Below, piece by piece: positions 47,284 through 64,000 of a stretch of 64,000 bases of DNA (positions are counted from its first letter, which is position 1; each line of letters opens with the position of its first letter). The translations under genes and the position numbers were made by a program. Source of the DNA: Eriocheir sinensis (lineage: Eukaryota; Arthropoda; Malacostraca; Decapoda; Varunidae); the NCBI RefSeq assembly GCF_024679095.1, contig NW_026110839.1, positions 310,001 to 374,000 on the forward strand, in the 5' to 3' direction. Below the pieces are notes generated by a model, which saw only the letters and a program-made list of their open reading frames with translations, had not been told where the DNA came from and ran no database searches.

Positions 47284-47903
47284 GTAAATTTGTATAAAAA
47301 AAATATGTACAAAACACAAATAGAATAATGTAAAATCGTATCAAAATAAATACACAGAATATTAATAAAATAATGTAAATTTGTATGAAAATAAAGAAGC
47401 AAAATACCCATAAAATAACGCATTTTTTTTATTTATAAAAATATATATACCAAAATACACATCAAAAAATTAAATTTGTATTAAAATAAATATACAAAAA
47501 ACACATACAATAAGGTAAATTTGTATTGAAATAGATATGCAAAATACATATAAAACAATGTAAATTTATTCCAAAATATATATACGAATACACATAAAAT
47601 AACGTAGATTTCTGTAAAAATATATATACAAAATACACATAAAATGAAGTAAATACGTATAAAAAAAATGTATACAAAATACATATAAAATAATGTAAAT
47701 TCGTATCAAAATAAATAAACAAAATACCAATAAAAGAATGTGTATTTGTATAAATATAAATATACAAAATACACATAAAATAACGTAAATTTATATAAAA
47801 CTATATACAAAAATACACAAAAGTAATTAAATTTGTATGAAAATATATACAAAATACACTCAAAATAAGCTAAATTTGAATTGAAATATATATACAAAAT
47901 ACA
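47284..47903 (-). repeat. Satellite block, - orientation, direct copy of 13.93-14.54 kb
   Basis: Offset 33,360 at the AAAATAC after GAAGC (14,041 and 47,401). Both share the unusual CGCATTTTTTTTATTTATAA and CACATCAAAAAATTAAATTTG joins. It ends at TATACAAAATACATATATTTTG, where CAAAATA and TATTTTG face each other across 4 bp. No gene is seen. Confidence 0.86.
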
Positions 47904-47912
47904 TATATTTTG
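47895..47912. repeat. Palindromic polarity-switch site, 7-bp arms
   Basis: CAAAATA at 47,895-47,901, spacer CATA, TATTTTG at 47,906-47,912. Sense changes from - to + at the start of a 70-bp insert. Confidence 0.85.
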
Positions 47913-47972
47913 CATATCTATTTTCAAACAAATTTAAATTATTTTTGTGTATTTTTGTATATATTTATTTTT
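47904..47972 (+). repeat. Short + oriented insert of about 1.5 monomers
   Basis: TTTTGCATATCTATTTTC, then AATTATTTTTGTGTATTTTTG, run into TATTTATTTTTGTTATACATAG. This is the third occurrence of that join, after about 36,360 and 41,825; a mirrored fourth is near 56,293. Too short to hold anything else. Confidence 0.82.
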
Positions 47973-48259
47973 GTTATACATAGAATAATGTAAAATCGTA
48001 TCAAAATAAGTACACAGAATATCAATAAAATAATTTAAATTTGTATGAAAATAAAGATGCAAAATACCCATAAGATAAAGCATATTTTTTTTAAATACAT
48101 ATACAAAAATACACATAGAATAATTAAATATGTATTAAAATTAATATACATAATGCTCACATACAAAAAGGTAAATTTGTATTGAAAAAAAACGCAAAAT
48201 ACAAATAAAACAGTGTAAATTTGTTTCAAAATATATATACGAATAGACATAAAATAACG
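47973..48259 (-). repeat. Short satellite block, - orientation
   Basis: Six or so monomers matching 36,372-36,660, including TCAAAATAAGTACACAG and TTGAAAAAAAACGCAAAATAC. It ends at AAAATAACGTGTATATTG, where polarity flips without an obvious spacer. No gene is seen. Confidence 0.83.
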
Positions 48260-50036
48260 TGTATATTGTATATCTATTTTCATACAAATACACATTCTTT
48301 TATTGATATTTTGTTTATTTATTTTGACGCGAATTTACATTATTTAATGTGTATTTTATATATATATTTTTATACGTGTTTACATCATTTGATATGTATT
48401 TTGTATTTATATTTCTATAGAAATCTACGTTGATTTATGAGTATTCGTATATAGATTTTGAAATAAATTTACACTGTTTTATGTGTATTTTGCATATTTT
48501 TTCAATACAAATTTACCTTATTGTATATGCATTTTGTATATTAATTTTAATACAAATTTAATTATACTATGTATATTTTTGTATATGTATTTTTATAAAA
48601 ATATGCTTTATTTTATGGGTATTTTGCATTTTTATTTTCATACAAATTTACATTATTTTATTTATATTCTGTTTATTTTTTTAAAACAATTTTACATTAT
48701 TCTATGTGCATTTTGTATATCCATTTTTATACGTATTTACTTAATTTTATGTGTATTTTGTATATATATTTTTATAGAAATCTACGTTATTTTATGTGTA
48801 TTCGTATATATATTTTGAAACAAATTTACATTGTTTTATATGTATTTTTGCATATCTCTTTCAATACAAGTTTACCTTATTGTATGTGCATTTTGTATAT
48901 TTATTTCAATACATATTTAAATATTTTATGTGTATTTTGTTATATATATTTTTATAAGAAGTGCGCTATTTGATGGGAATTTTGCATCTTTATTTTCATA
49001 CAAATTTACATTATTTTATTAATATTCGGTGTATTTATTTTGTTACGATTTCACATTATTCTATTTGTTTTTTGTATATATATTTTTTTTTACATATTTA
49101 CATTATTTAAAGTGTATCTTGCATATATATTTCATACAAATTTATTATCTATTATTTATTTTCATGCAAATACACATTCTTTTCATAATATTTTGTTTAT
49201 TTATTTTGACACGAATTTACCTAGATATGTATTTTGTATATATATTTTTATACGTATTTACATAATTTCATGTGTATTTTGTATATATATTTCTATAGAA
49301 ATCTACGTTATTTTATGTGTATTCGTATATATATTTTGAAACAAATTAACTTTGTTTTATATGTATTTTTGAATATCTCTTTCAATACATATTTACCTTA
49401 CTGTATATGCATTTTGTATATTTATTTCAATACAAATTTAAATATTTTATGTGTATTTTGGTATATATATTTTTATAAAAAATGCGCTATTTTATGGGAA
49501 TTTTGCATCTTTCTTTTCATACAAATTTACATTATTTTATTGATATTCTGTGTATTTATATTGATAGGATTTTACATTATTCTATTTCTTTTTTGTATAT
49601 ATTTTTTTATACACGTTTACATTATTTAATGTGTATCTTGCATATATATTTTATACAAATTTACGTTATTTTAAGTGTATTTGTTTATATATTTTCATTC
49701 AAATTTACATTATTTTATGTGTATTTTGTATATGTATTTCAATACAAATTTACCTAATTTTATGTGTATTTTGTATATTTCTTTTCATACAAATTTAAAT
49801 TATTTTTGTGTATTTTTGTATATAGTTTTATACAAATTTAGGTTATTTTATGTACGCATTTATATTATTTAATGTGTGTTTTGTATATATATTTTTATGC
49901 AAATTTACTTTATTTTATGTGCATTTTTGTACATATATTTTTTAAGAAATTTGCGTTATTTTATGTGTATTTGTATATTTTTCTCATACAAATTTACATT
50001 ATTTTATTGCTATTTTGTTTATTTATTTTGATTCGA
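48260..50036 (+). repeat. Satellite block, + orientation, duplicate of 43.98-45.87 kb
   Basis: The unexpanded copy of the tandemly related pair: the TA run is short and some monomers are better preserved. The later part, about 48,720-50,030, is also related to about 62,045-63,370. Markers include TTTTTGAATATCTCTTTC, TATTGATAGGATTTTAC and TTATGTACGCATTTA. No gene is seen. Confidence 0.85.
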
Positions 50037-53000
50037 ATGAAAATAGATATACAAAATATACATAAAATAAACTAAATTTGTATTAAAATATATATACAAA
50101 ATACATAAAATAAGGTAAATTTGTATCAAAATATTTTAACAGATGCGCATAAAATAACGTAAATTTGTTTTAAAATATACAAAATACACATTAAATAATG
50201 TAAATATGTATAAAAAAATATATACAAAACACAAATAGAATAATGTAAAATCGCATCAAAATAAATACACTGAATATTAATAAAATAATGTAGCCTAAAT
50301 TTGTATGAAAATAAAGATGCAAAATACCCATTAAATAACGCATTTTTTTATAAAAATATATATACCAAAATACACATGAAAAAATTAATTTGTATTAAAA
50401 TAAATATACAAAATACACATACAATAAGGTAAATCTGTATTGAAATAGATATGCAAAATACATATAAAACAATGTAAATTTGTTTCAAAATATATATACG
50501 AATACACATAAAATAACGTAGATTTCTATAAAAATATAAATTCAAAATACACATAAAATGAAGTAAATACGTATAAGAAAATGTATACAAAATACACATA
50601 AAATAATGTAAATTCGTATCAAAATAAATAAACAAAATACCAATAAAAGAATGTGTATTTGTATAAAAATAAATATACAAAATACACATAAAATAACGTA
50701 AATTTTTATAAAACTATATACAAAAATACACAGATGTTATTAAATTCGTTTGAAAATAGATATACAAAATACAGATAAAATAAGCTAAATTTGAATTGAA
50801 ATGTATATAGAAAATACATAAAATAATGTAAATTTGTATCAAAATATTTATAAAAATACATATAATAATGTAAATTTGTTTAAAAATATATAAACAAAAT
50901 ACACATTAAGTAATGTAAATACGTATAAAAAATATGTACAAAATACACATATAATCATGTAATTCGTATCAAACTAAATAAACAAAATATCAATAAAATA
51001 ATGTAAATTTGTATGAGAAAACATATACAAATACATATAAAATAACGCTAATTTCCATAAAAATATATGTCCAAAAATGAACGTAAAATAAAGTAACTTT
51101 GGATAAAAATATATATACAAAACACACATTAAATAATGTAAATCCGTACATAAAATAACCTAAATTTGTATAAAACTATATACAAAAATACACAAAAATA
51201 ATTTAAATTTGTATGAAAAGAAATATACAAAATACACATAAAATTAGGTTAATTTGTATTGAAATACATATACAAAATACATATAAAATAATGTAAATTT
51301 GAAAGAAAATATATAAACAAATACACATATAATAACGTAAATTTGTATGAAATATATAATCAAAATACACATTAAATATTGAAAATATGTATAAAAAAAT
51401 AATTACAAAACACAAACAGTATACTATAAAATCGTATCAAAATATATACACAGAATATTAATAAAATAATGTATATTTGTATGAAAACTAAGATGCAAAA
51501 TACCTATAAAATAACGCATTTTTTATAAAATTATATATACCAAAATACACATAAAATATTTGAATTTGTATTAAAATAAATATACAAAATGCACATACAA
51601 TAAGGTAAATTTATATTAAAATAGATATGCAAAAAACATATAAAACAATGTAAATTTGTTTCAAAATATATATACGAATACACATAAAATAACGTAGATT
51701 TCTATAAATATATATATACAAAATACAAATAAAATTAAGTAAATACGAATCAAAAATGTATACAAAATACACATAAAATAATGTAAATTCGTATAAATAT
51801 AAATAAACAAAATACCAATAAGAGAATGTGTATTTGTATAAATATAAATATACAAAATGCACATAAAATAAGGTAAATTTGTATAAAACTATATACAAAA
51901 ATACACAGAAGTAATTAAATTTGCATGAAAATAGATATACAAAATACACACAAAATAAGCTAAACTTGAATTGAAATATATATACAAAATACATAAAATA
52001 AAGTAAATTCGTTTCAAAATATTTTTATCAAATACACATATAATAACGTAAATTTGTAAAAAAAAAATATAAACAAAATACACATTAAGTAATGTAAATA
52101 CGTATAAAAAAATATTTACAAAATACACCAATAATCAAGTCATTCGTATCAAAATAAATAAACAAAAAACTAATTAAATAATGTAAATTTGTATGAGAAA
52201 ACATATACAAAATACACATAAAATAACGTTTTAAGTTTCTATAAAAATATATGTACAAAAATGCACATAAAATTAGTTTGCATAAAAAAATATATACAAA
52301 ACACACATTAGATAATGTAAATGAGTATAAAAATATGTATACAAAATACATATGAAATAATCTAAATTCGTATCGAGTTAAATTAAGAAAATAATAATAA
52401 AATAATGTAATTTTGGATGAAAATATATATAGAAAACACACATAAAATAACCTAAATACAAATACAAATATACACATTAAATAATTTAAAATTGAATGAA
52501 ATAAATATACAAAATAAACATAAAATAAGGTAAATTTGTTATAAAATATATGTAAGAATACACATAAAATAATATAAATTTGTATGAAAATATATATACA
52601 AATACACATAAAATAACATGAATTTGTATAAAATGTTTCAAAATATATACGAATACACACAATAAAATAACGTAAATTTTTATGAAAATGTATATATAAA
52701 ATACACATAAAATAGTTTAAATACTTAGAAAAATATATATACAAAATACACATAAAATAATGTAAATTCGTAAAAAAATAAATACACAAAATTCCAATAA
52801 AAGAATGTATATTTGTAGGAAAATATATATACAAAAAACAAATAAAATAACTAGAATTTGTATAAAAATATATACAAAAATACACAAAAATAATTTAAAT
52901 TTGTTTGAAAATAGATATGCAAAATACACATAAAGTTAGGCAAATTTGTATTCAAATACATATACAAAACTCACATAAAATAATGTAAATTTGTATGAAA

Positions 53001-53100
53001 ATATATAATCAAATACATATAAAATCACGTAAATTTGGATAAAATATATATATACAAAATATACATTAAATATTTTAAATATGTATAAAAATTTATTATA
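50037..53100 (-). repeat. Satellite block, - orientation, two sources
   Basis: 50,037-50,805 duplicates 45,867-46,636. About 51,330-53,100 is the inverted partner of 39,713-41,455 and resembles 16.55-17.75 kb. The stretch 50,805-51,330 resembles 12.35-12.87 and 33.36-33.9 kb. It ends near TTTATTATATTATATATATT, the mirrored polarity switch of 39,712. No gene is seen. Confidence 0.84.
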
Positions 53101-54151
53101 TTATATATATTTTTATTGATATTTGCGTTATTTATGTGTATTTTGTATATGTTTTCTCATAGAAATTTACATTATTTTATTGGTATTTTGTCTATTTATT
53201 TTGATACGAATTACATGATTATTTGTGTATTTTTTACATTTTTTTTTATACGTATTTACATTATTTAATGTGTATTTTGTTTATATATTTTTATACAAAT
53301 TTACGTTATTATATGTGTATTTGTATAGGTATTTTGATACAAATTTACATTATTTTATGTATTTTGTATATATATTTCAATTCAAATTTAGCTTATTTTA
53401 TGTGTATTTTGTATATCTATTTATTTTAATACAAAATCAAATATTTTATGTTTTTTCGTATGTATATTTTAAAAAAAAATGCGTTATTTTATGGGTATTT
53501 TGCATCTTAATTTTCATACAAATTTACATTATTTTATTAATATTTTCTGTATTTATTTTGATACGATTTTGCATTATTTTATTTGTGTTTTGTATATATT
53601 TTTTTTATAGATATTTACATTATTTAATGTTTTTTTTGTATATATATTTGATACAAATTTACATTATTTTATGTGTATTTTGTATATGTATTTCAATACA
53701 AATTTACCTATTTTTATATGTTTTTTGTATATTTATTTTCATACAAGTTTAAATTATTTTTGTGTATTTTTGTATATAGTTTTATACAAATTTAGGTTAT
53801 TTTATGTGTATTTTGTATATCTATTTTCATACAAATACACATTCTTTTCATGATATTTTGTTTATTTATTTTGACACGAATTAACATTATTTAATGTGTA
53901 TTTTGTATATATATTTTTATATATATTTACATTATTTCAAGTGTATTTTGTATATATATTTCTATAGAAATCAGCGTTATTTTATGTGTATTCGAATATA
54001 TATTTTGAAACAAATTTACATTGTTTTATGTGTATTTTGCATATTTTTTCAATACAAATTTACCTTATTGTATGTGCATTTTGTATATTAATTTTAATAC
54101 AAATTTGATTAATCTATGTGTATTTTTGTATATGTATTTATATAAAAATAT

Positions 54152-54276
54152 GTAATTCGTTAAATTTGTCTTTAAATACATGTACAAAATACACATAAAA
54201 TAATGTAAATTTGTATGAAATGAAAACAAATTCACATAAAATAACGTACATTTGTATAAAATAGATATACAAAATA
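54152..54276 (-). repeat. Short - oriented insert of about three monomers
   Basis: The reverse complement of the insert at 38,389-38,513. The right join is a 12-bp inverted repeat, ATATACAAAATA at 54,265-54,276 and TATTTTGTATAT at 54,287-54,298, the mirror of the left-arm join. Confidence 0.86.
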
Positions 54277-56292
54277 ATTTTATATGTATTTTGTATATTT
54301 ATTTTCATACAAATTTAAATTATTTTTGTGTATTTTTGTATATAGTTTTATACAAACTTATTTTATTTTATGAGTATTTTGTATATCTATTTTCATACAA
54401 ATACACATTCTTTTATTGATATTTTGTTTATTTATTTTGACGAGAATTTAAATTATTTAATGTGTATTTTGTATATATATTTTTATACGTATTTACATCA
54501 TTTCATGTGTATTTTGTATATATCTTTCTATAGAAATCTATGTTATATTATGTGTATTCGTATATAGATTTTTAAACAAATTTACACTTTTATGTGTTTT
54601 TCGCATATTTTTTCAATACAAATTTACCTTATTGTATATGCATTTTGTATATTAATTTTAATACAAATTTAATTATTCTATGTGTATTTTTGTATATGTA
54701 TTTTTATAAAAATATGCTTTATTTTATGGGTATTTTGCATCTTTATTTTCATACAAATTTACGTTATTTTATTGATATTCTGCTCATTCATTTTGATACG
54801 ATTTGACATTATTCTGTGTATTTTGTATATATTTTCAAACAAATTTACGTTATTTTATGTGTATTTGTTTATATATTCTGACAAATTTACAATATTTTAT
54901 GGGTATTTTGTATATATATTTCAAAAGAAATTTACCTAGTTTGATGTGTATTTTGAATATCTATTTTCATACAAACTCGAATTATTTTTATGTATTTTTG
55001 TATATATTTCAATACTAATTTTAGTTATGTTATGTGTATTTTGTAAATCTATTTTCATTCAAATATATATTATTTTATTGGTATTTTGTTGATTTATATT
55101 GATACGAATTTACATTATTTTATATGTACTTTTTATATATATTTTTATACGCATTTACATTATTTAATATTTATTTTGAATATATAATTTTATACAAATT
55201 CATGGTATTTTATGTGTATTTGTATATATATTTTCATATAAATTTACATTATTTTATGTGTATTTTGTACATATATTTCATTACAAATTTACCTTATTTT
55301 ATGTTTATTTTGTATGTGTATTTTGTACATTTATATTTATACAAATACACATTCTTTTATTGGTATTTTGTTTATTTATTTTGTTTCGAATTTATATTAT
55401 TTTATGTGTATTTTGTTTACATTTTTTCATACGTATTAACATAATTTTATGTGTATTTTGTATATATTTTTATAGAAATCTACGTTATTTTATGTGTATT
55501 CGTATATATATTTTGAAACAAATTTACTTTGTTTTATATGTATTTTTGCATATCTCTTTCAATAGAAGTTTACCTTATTGTATGTGCATTTTGTATATTT
55601 ATTTCAATACAAATTTAAATATTTTATGTGTATTTTGGTATATATATTTTTATGAGAAATGCGCTATTTGATGGGAATTTTGCATCTTTATTTTCATACA
55701 AATTTACATTATTTTATTAATATTCTGTGTATTTATTTTGATACGATCTTACATTATTCTATTTATTTTTTGTATATATTTTTTTTATACATATTTACAT
55801 TATTTAATGTATATCTTGCATATATATTTCATACAAATTTATTATCTGTTATTTATTTTCATACAAATACACATTCTTTTCATGATATTTTGTTTATTTA
55901 TTTTGACACGAATTTACATTACTTAATTTGTATTTTATATATATATTTTTATACGTATTTACATAATTTCATGTGTATTTTGTATATATATTTCTATAGA
56001 AATCTACGTTATTTTATGTGTATTCGTATATATATTTTGAAACAAATTTACAATGTTTTATTTGTATTTGCGTTTTTTTTTCAATACAAATTTACCTTAT
56101 TGTATGTGTGCATTTTGTATATTAATTTTAATACAAATTTAATTATTCTATGTGTATTTTTGTATATGTATTTAAAAAAAAAATTATGCTTTATCTTATG
56201 GGTATTTTGCATCTTTGTTTTCATACAAATTTAAATTATTATATTGATATTTTGTGTACTTATTTTGATACGATTTTACATTATTCTATGTA

Positions 56293-56387
56293 TAACAAAA
56301 ATAAATACAGAATACACAAAAATAGATATGCAAAATACATATAAACAATGTAAATTTGTTTCAAAATATATATACGAATACACATGA
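56293..56387 (-). repeat. Short - oriented insert of about two monomers
   Basis: The reverse complement of 36,281-36,371, bounded by ATGTATAACAAAAATAAAT and CACATGACATGGGCATTTTG. It shows that the polarity micro-inversion existed before the 8.6-kb inverted duplication. Confidence 0.86.
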
Positions 56388-59300
56388 CATGGGCATTTTG
56401 AATCTTAATTTTCATACAAATTTGCATTATTTTATTAATATTTTCTGTATTTATTTTGATACGATTTTACATTATTTTATTTGTGTTTTGTATATATTTT
56501 TTTTTATACATATTTACATTATTTAATGTGTTTTTTGTATATATTTGATACAAATTTACGTTATTTTAAGTCTATATGTTTATTTATTTTCATTCAAATT
56601 TACATTATTTTATGTGTATTTTGTATATGTATTTCAATACAAATTTACCTAATTTTATGTTTTTAGTATATTTATTTTCATACAAGTTTGAATTATTTTT
56701 GTGTATTTTTGTATATAGTTTTATACAAATTTAGGTTATTTTATGTGTATTTTGTATATCTATTTTCATACAAATACACATTCTTTTCATGATATTTTTT
56801 TATTTATTTTGACACGAATTAACATTATTTAATGTGTATTTTGTATATATATATTTTTATACGTATTTACATTATTTCAAGTGTATTTTGTATATATATT
56901 TCTATAGAAATCTACGTTATTTTATGTGTATTCGTATATATATTTTGAAACAAATTTACATTGTTTTATGTGTATTTTGCATATTTTTTCAATACAAATT
57001 TACATTATTGTATGTGCATTTTGTATATTAATTTTAATACAAATTTGATTAATCTATGTGTATTTTTGTGTATGTATTTTTAAAAAAATATGCTTTATTT
57101 TATGGGTATTTTGCATCTTTATTTTCATACAAATTTACATTATTTTATTGATATTCTGTGTATTTATTTGGTATGATTTTACATTATTCTATGTGTATTT
57201 TGTATATATATTTTATATAAAATGTATTTGTTTTCATTTCATACAAATCTACATTATTTTATGAGTTTTTTTGTATATGAATTGAAATACAAACTTAACT
57301 AGTTATATGTGTATTTTGTATATCTATTTTGTATGTATATTTTCATAGAAATTTTCTCTATTTTATGAGTATTCGTATATATATTTTGATACAAATTTAC
57401 ATTATTGATGTGTATTTTGCATATCTATTTCAATACAAATTTTTTTTATTGTACGTGCATTTTGTATATTTATTTTAATACAAATTTAATTATTTTATAT
57501 GTATTTTTGTTTATATATTTTTATGCAAATATGCGTTATTATATGGATATTTTGCGGCTTTATTTTCATACAAATTTACATTATTTTATTGATATTCTCT
57601 TTATTTATTTTGATACGATTTAACATTATTCTATGTGTATTTTGTATATATTTTTTATACATATTTACATTATTTAAGGTTTATTTTGTATATATATTTT
57701 ATCCAAATTTACATTATTTTATGTGTATTTGTTTATTTATTTTTATACAAATCTACATTATTTTATTGTATTTTGTATATACATTTTCATAAAAGAATTA
57801 CGTTATTTTATTGTGTGTATTCGTATATATTTTGATACAAATTTTATTCAAATTCATGTTATTTAATGTGAATTTGTATATATATTTTCATACAAATTTA
57901 TATTATTTTATGTGTATTTTTTCATATATTTCATTACAAATTTACCTTATTTTATGTTTATTTTGTATATTTATTTAATTCAATTTTAAATTATTTTATG
58001 TGTATATTTGTATTTGTATTTAGGTTATTTTATGTGTATTTTGTATATATATTTTCATCCAAAATTACATTATTATATTGGTATTTTCTTAATTTAATTC
58101 GATACGAATTTAGATTATTTCATAGGTATTTTGTATACATATTTTTATACTCATTTACATTATCTAATGTGTGTTTTGTATATATATTTTTATGCAAATT
58201 TATTTTATGTTCATTTTTGTACATATATTTTTATAGAAATTTGCGTTATTTTATGTATATAGTTTTATATAAATAAACGTTATTTTATGTGCATTTTGTA
58301 TATTTATATTTATACAAATACACATTCTTTTATTGCTATATTGTTTACTTATATTTATACGAATTTACATTATTTTATGTGTATTTTGTATACATTTTTT
58401 TATACGTATTTACTTAATTTTATGTGTATTTTGTATATGTATTTTTATAGAAATCTACGTTATTTTATGTGTATTCGCATACATTTTTTGAAACAAATTT
58501 ACATTATTTTATATGTATTTTGCATATCTATTTCAATACAAATTTACCTTATTGTATGTGCATTTTGTATATTTATTTTGATACAAATTCAAATATTTTA
58601 TGTGTATTTTGGTATCAATAATTTTATAAAAAATGCGTTATTTTATAGGTATTTTGCATCTTAATTTTCATTCAAATTTACATTATTTTATTAATATTCT
58701 GTGTACATATTTTGATACGATTTTACATTATTCTATTTGTGTTTTGTATATATTTTTTTTATACATATTTACATTATTTAATGTGTATTTTGAATATATA
58801 TTTCATACAAATTTACGTTATTATATGTGTTTTTGTTTATATATTTTCTTTCAAATTTACATTATTTTATGTGTATTTTGTATATGTATTTCAATAGAAA
58901 TTAACCTAATTTTATGTGTATTTTGTATATTTCTTTTCATACAAATTTAAATTATTTATGTGTATTTTTGTATATAGTTTTATACAAATTTAGGTTATTT
59001 TATGTACGCATTTACATTATTTAATGTGTGTTTTGTATATATATTTTTATCCAAACCTAATTTATTTTACGTTCATTTTTGGACATATATTTTTATTGAA
59101 ATTAGCCGTATTATGTATTTGTATATGTTTTCTCATACAAATTTACATTATTTTATTGCTATTTTGTTTATTTAGTTTGATACGAATTACATGATTATAT
59201 GTGTATTTTGTACATATTTTTTTACGTATTTACATTACTTAATGTGTATTTTGTTTATATATTTTTAAACAAATTTACGTTATTATATGTATTTTTATAA

Positions 59301-60135
59301 ATATTTTGATACAAATTTACATTATATTATGTATTTTGTATATACATTTCAATTCAAATTTAGCTTATTTTATCTGTATTTTGTATATCTATTTTCATAC
59401 GAATTTAATTACTTCTGTGTATTTTTGTATATAGTTTTATACAAATTTACGTTATTTTATGTGTATTTTGTATATTTATATTTATACAAATACACATTCT
59501 TTTATTGGTATTTTGTTTATTTATTTTGATACGAATTTACATTATTTTATGTGTATTTTGTATATATTTTTTTATACGTATTTACTTCATTTTACGTGTA
59601 TTTTGTATATATATTTTTATACAAATCTACGTTATTTTATGTGTATTCGCATATATTTTTTGAAACAAATTTACATGTTTTATATGTATTTTGCATATCA
59701 ATTTCAATACAGATTTACCATTTGTATATTTATTTTAATACAAATAAATTTTTTATGTGTATTTTTGTATATATATTTTTTTAAAAATGCGTTATTTTAT
59801 GGGTATTTTGCTTCTTTATTTTCATACTAATTTACATTATTTTATTAATATTCTGTGTATTTATTTTGATACGATTTTACATTATTCTATTTGTGTTTTG
59901 TATATATATTTTTTATACATATTTACATTATTTAATGTGTATTTTGAATATATATTTCATACAAATTTACGTTATTATATGTGTTTTTGTTTATATATTT
60001 TCTTTCAAATGTACATTATTTTATGTGTATTTTGTATATGTATTTTAATAGAAATTTACCTTATTTTATATGTATTTTGTATATATATTTTATACGAATT
60101 TAAATTATTATATATGTATTTTGTAAATATATTTA

Positions 60136-61114
60136 ATAGATATTCAAAAAACATAAAATAACCTAAATTTGTATTAAACTATATACAAAAATACACAAAA
60201 ATATTTTAAATTTATATGAAAATAAATATTCAAAATACACATAAAATTAGGTAAATTTGTATGGAAATACATATACAAAATACACATAAAATAATGTAAA
60301 TTTTAATGAAAATACATAAACAAATACACTTAAAATAACGTAAATTTGGATAAAAAAATATATACAAAACACAAATAGAATAATGTAAAATCGTATCAAA
60401 ATAAATACACAGAATATTAATAAAATAATGTAAATTTGTATGAAAATAAAGAGGCACAATAACTTTAAAATAACGCATTTTTTTTATTTATAAAATTATA
60501 TATACCAATATAAAAATAAAAAAAATAGGATTTGTATTAAAATATATATATAAAAAACACTAAGGTAAATTTGTATTGAAATAGATACGCAAAATACATA
60601 TAAAGCAATGTAAATTTGTTTCAAAATATGTATACGAATACACATAAAATAACGTAGATTTCTATAAATATATGTATACAAAATACACATAAAATAATGT
60701 AAACTCGTATCAAAATAAATAAACAAAATTCCAATAAAAGAATGTGTATTTGTATAAATATAAATATAGAAAATACACATAAAATAACGTAAATTTATAT
60801 AAAACTATATACATAAATACAAAGAAGTAATTAAATTTGTATGAAAATATATACAAAATACACACAAAATATGCTAAATTTGAATTGAAATATATATACA
60901 AAATACATGAAATAAAGTAAATTTGTATCAAAATATTTATAGAAATACACATATAATAACGTAAATTTGTATGAAAATATATAAACAAAATACACATTAA
61001 ATAATGTAAATACGCATAATTAAATGTGTACAAAATACACATATAATCTTGTAATTCGTATCAAAATAAATAAACAAAATACCAATAAAATAATATGAAT
61101 TTGTATGAGTAAAC
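60136..61114 (-). repeat. Satellite block, - orientation, copy of 13.74-14.75 kb
   Basis: Direct relative of 13,740-14,747 in the same order, with losses: a monomer group near 60,560 is shortened and the ATACGTATAAAAAAATG monomer is missing near 60,690. It ends at TATGAGTAAACGTGTATG, identical to 14,739 onward. No gene is seen. Confidence 0.84.
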
Positions 61115-63900
<2,786 letters not shown>

Positions 63901-64000
63901 CCATATATACCAAAATTCACATAAAAAAATTAAACTTGTATTAAAATAAATATTTAAAAAACACATACAATGAGGTAAATTTGTATTGAAATAGATATGC
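63901..64000 (-). repeat. Satellite block, - orientation, cut by window edge
   Basis: After the abrupt join TACCTCTCCATATATACC the last two monomers are - oriented (AAACTTGTATTAAAATAAAT, then ACACATACAATGAGG). They resemble 14.09-14.19 and 47.45-47.55 kb. No gene is seen. Confidence 0.83.

Larger units (their letters stand above)
53101..60135 (+). repeat. Long satellite block, + orientation, right arm of the largest inverted pair
   Basis: It is the mirror of about 32,760-39,712, with two short - inserts (54,152-54,276 and 56,293-56,387) mirrored as + inserts in the left arm. A long-type higher-order unit spans 58,322-59,493. The last 0.25 kb (59,910-60,135) is a partial re-copy of the 58.77-58.9 kb monomers and then decays. 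No gene is seen. Confidence 0.86.

Noticed and set aside
52085..52885. Longest frame in the window (266 codons, - strand)
   Set aside because: Length alone is not support. It runs through about 17 satellite monomers, has no domain, and its mirror copy at 40,139-40,903 is similarly open because it is an inverted duplicate.

Overview
The window contains no gene I can support. It is one continuous field of very AT-rich satellite-like DNA (roughly four-fifths A+T by eye) built from a single family of monomers about 45 bp long, giving about 1,400 monomer lengths. In the sense orientation a monomer has a core like ATTTTATGTGTATTTTG, then a TA/T-rich stretch, then a tail like ATACAAATTTAC. This scale of satellite, with higher-order repeats, inverted copies and pure TA microsatellites, points to a eukaryotic nuclear genome (heterochromatin, or a centromere- or sex-chromosome-like region). 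The species cannot be told from the sequence. I saw no tRNA, rRNA, transposase, reverse transcriptase, CRISPR array or recognisable protein domain.

There are three levels of organisation. (1) Monomers of 40-46 bp; because 45 is 15 codons and the sense strand is stop-poor, long phantom reading frames rich in F, Y, I, L and C arise in all three sense frames. (2) Recognisable monomer types follow a fixed order in higher-order repeats: a 16-monomer unit of 714 bp (9,429-10,142) and a longer unit of about 26 monomers, 1,160-1,172 bp (19,225-20,384; 58,322-59,493). (3) Blocks of up to several kb have been duplicated directly and in inverted orientation, so monomer polarity flips about 35 times.

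Main polarity layout, left to right: - to 1.0 kb; + to 2.24; - to 3.55; + to 10.86; - to 14.75; + to 16.55; - to 17.80; + to 21.97; - to 25.78; + to 28.00; - to 29.32; + to 31.54; - to 39.71 (two short + inserts); + to 41.83; - to 43.21; + to 45.87; - to 46.64; + to 47.28; - to 48.26 (one short + insert); + to 50.04; - to 53.10; + to 60.14 (two short - inserts); - to 61.11; + to 63.90; - to the end.

The larger duplications are: inverted 1-4.3 with 14.0-18.8 kb; inverted 17.8-24.1 with 29.3-35.7 kb; inverted 32.8-41.5 with 51.3-59.9 kb; a tight palindrome 28.01-30.34 kb; inverted 8.0-9.28 with 24.5-25.8 kb; and several direct copies (9.28-13.54 with 29.87-34.56 kb; 14.82-16.55 with 29.81-31.54 kb; 17.8-19.4 with 26.0-27.6 kb; 43.98-46.64 with 48.26-50.8 kb). 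Four (TA)n tracts of about 100-140 bp sit inside monomers; for three of them a related copy carries only a short TA run.

The most interesting signal is that several polarity flips and copy joins fall on the monomer's own dyad (TTTTGTAT/ATACAAAA), as if hairpin-prone monomers seeded template switching or foldback. All alignments were made by eye; boundaries are good to about 5-50 bp unless exact bases are given.
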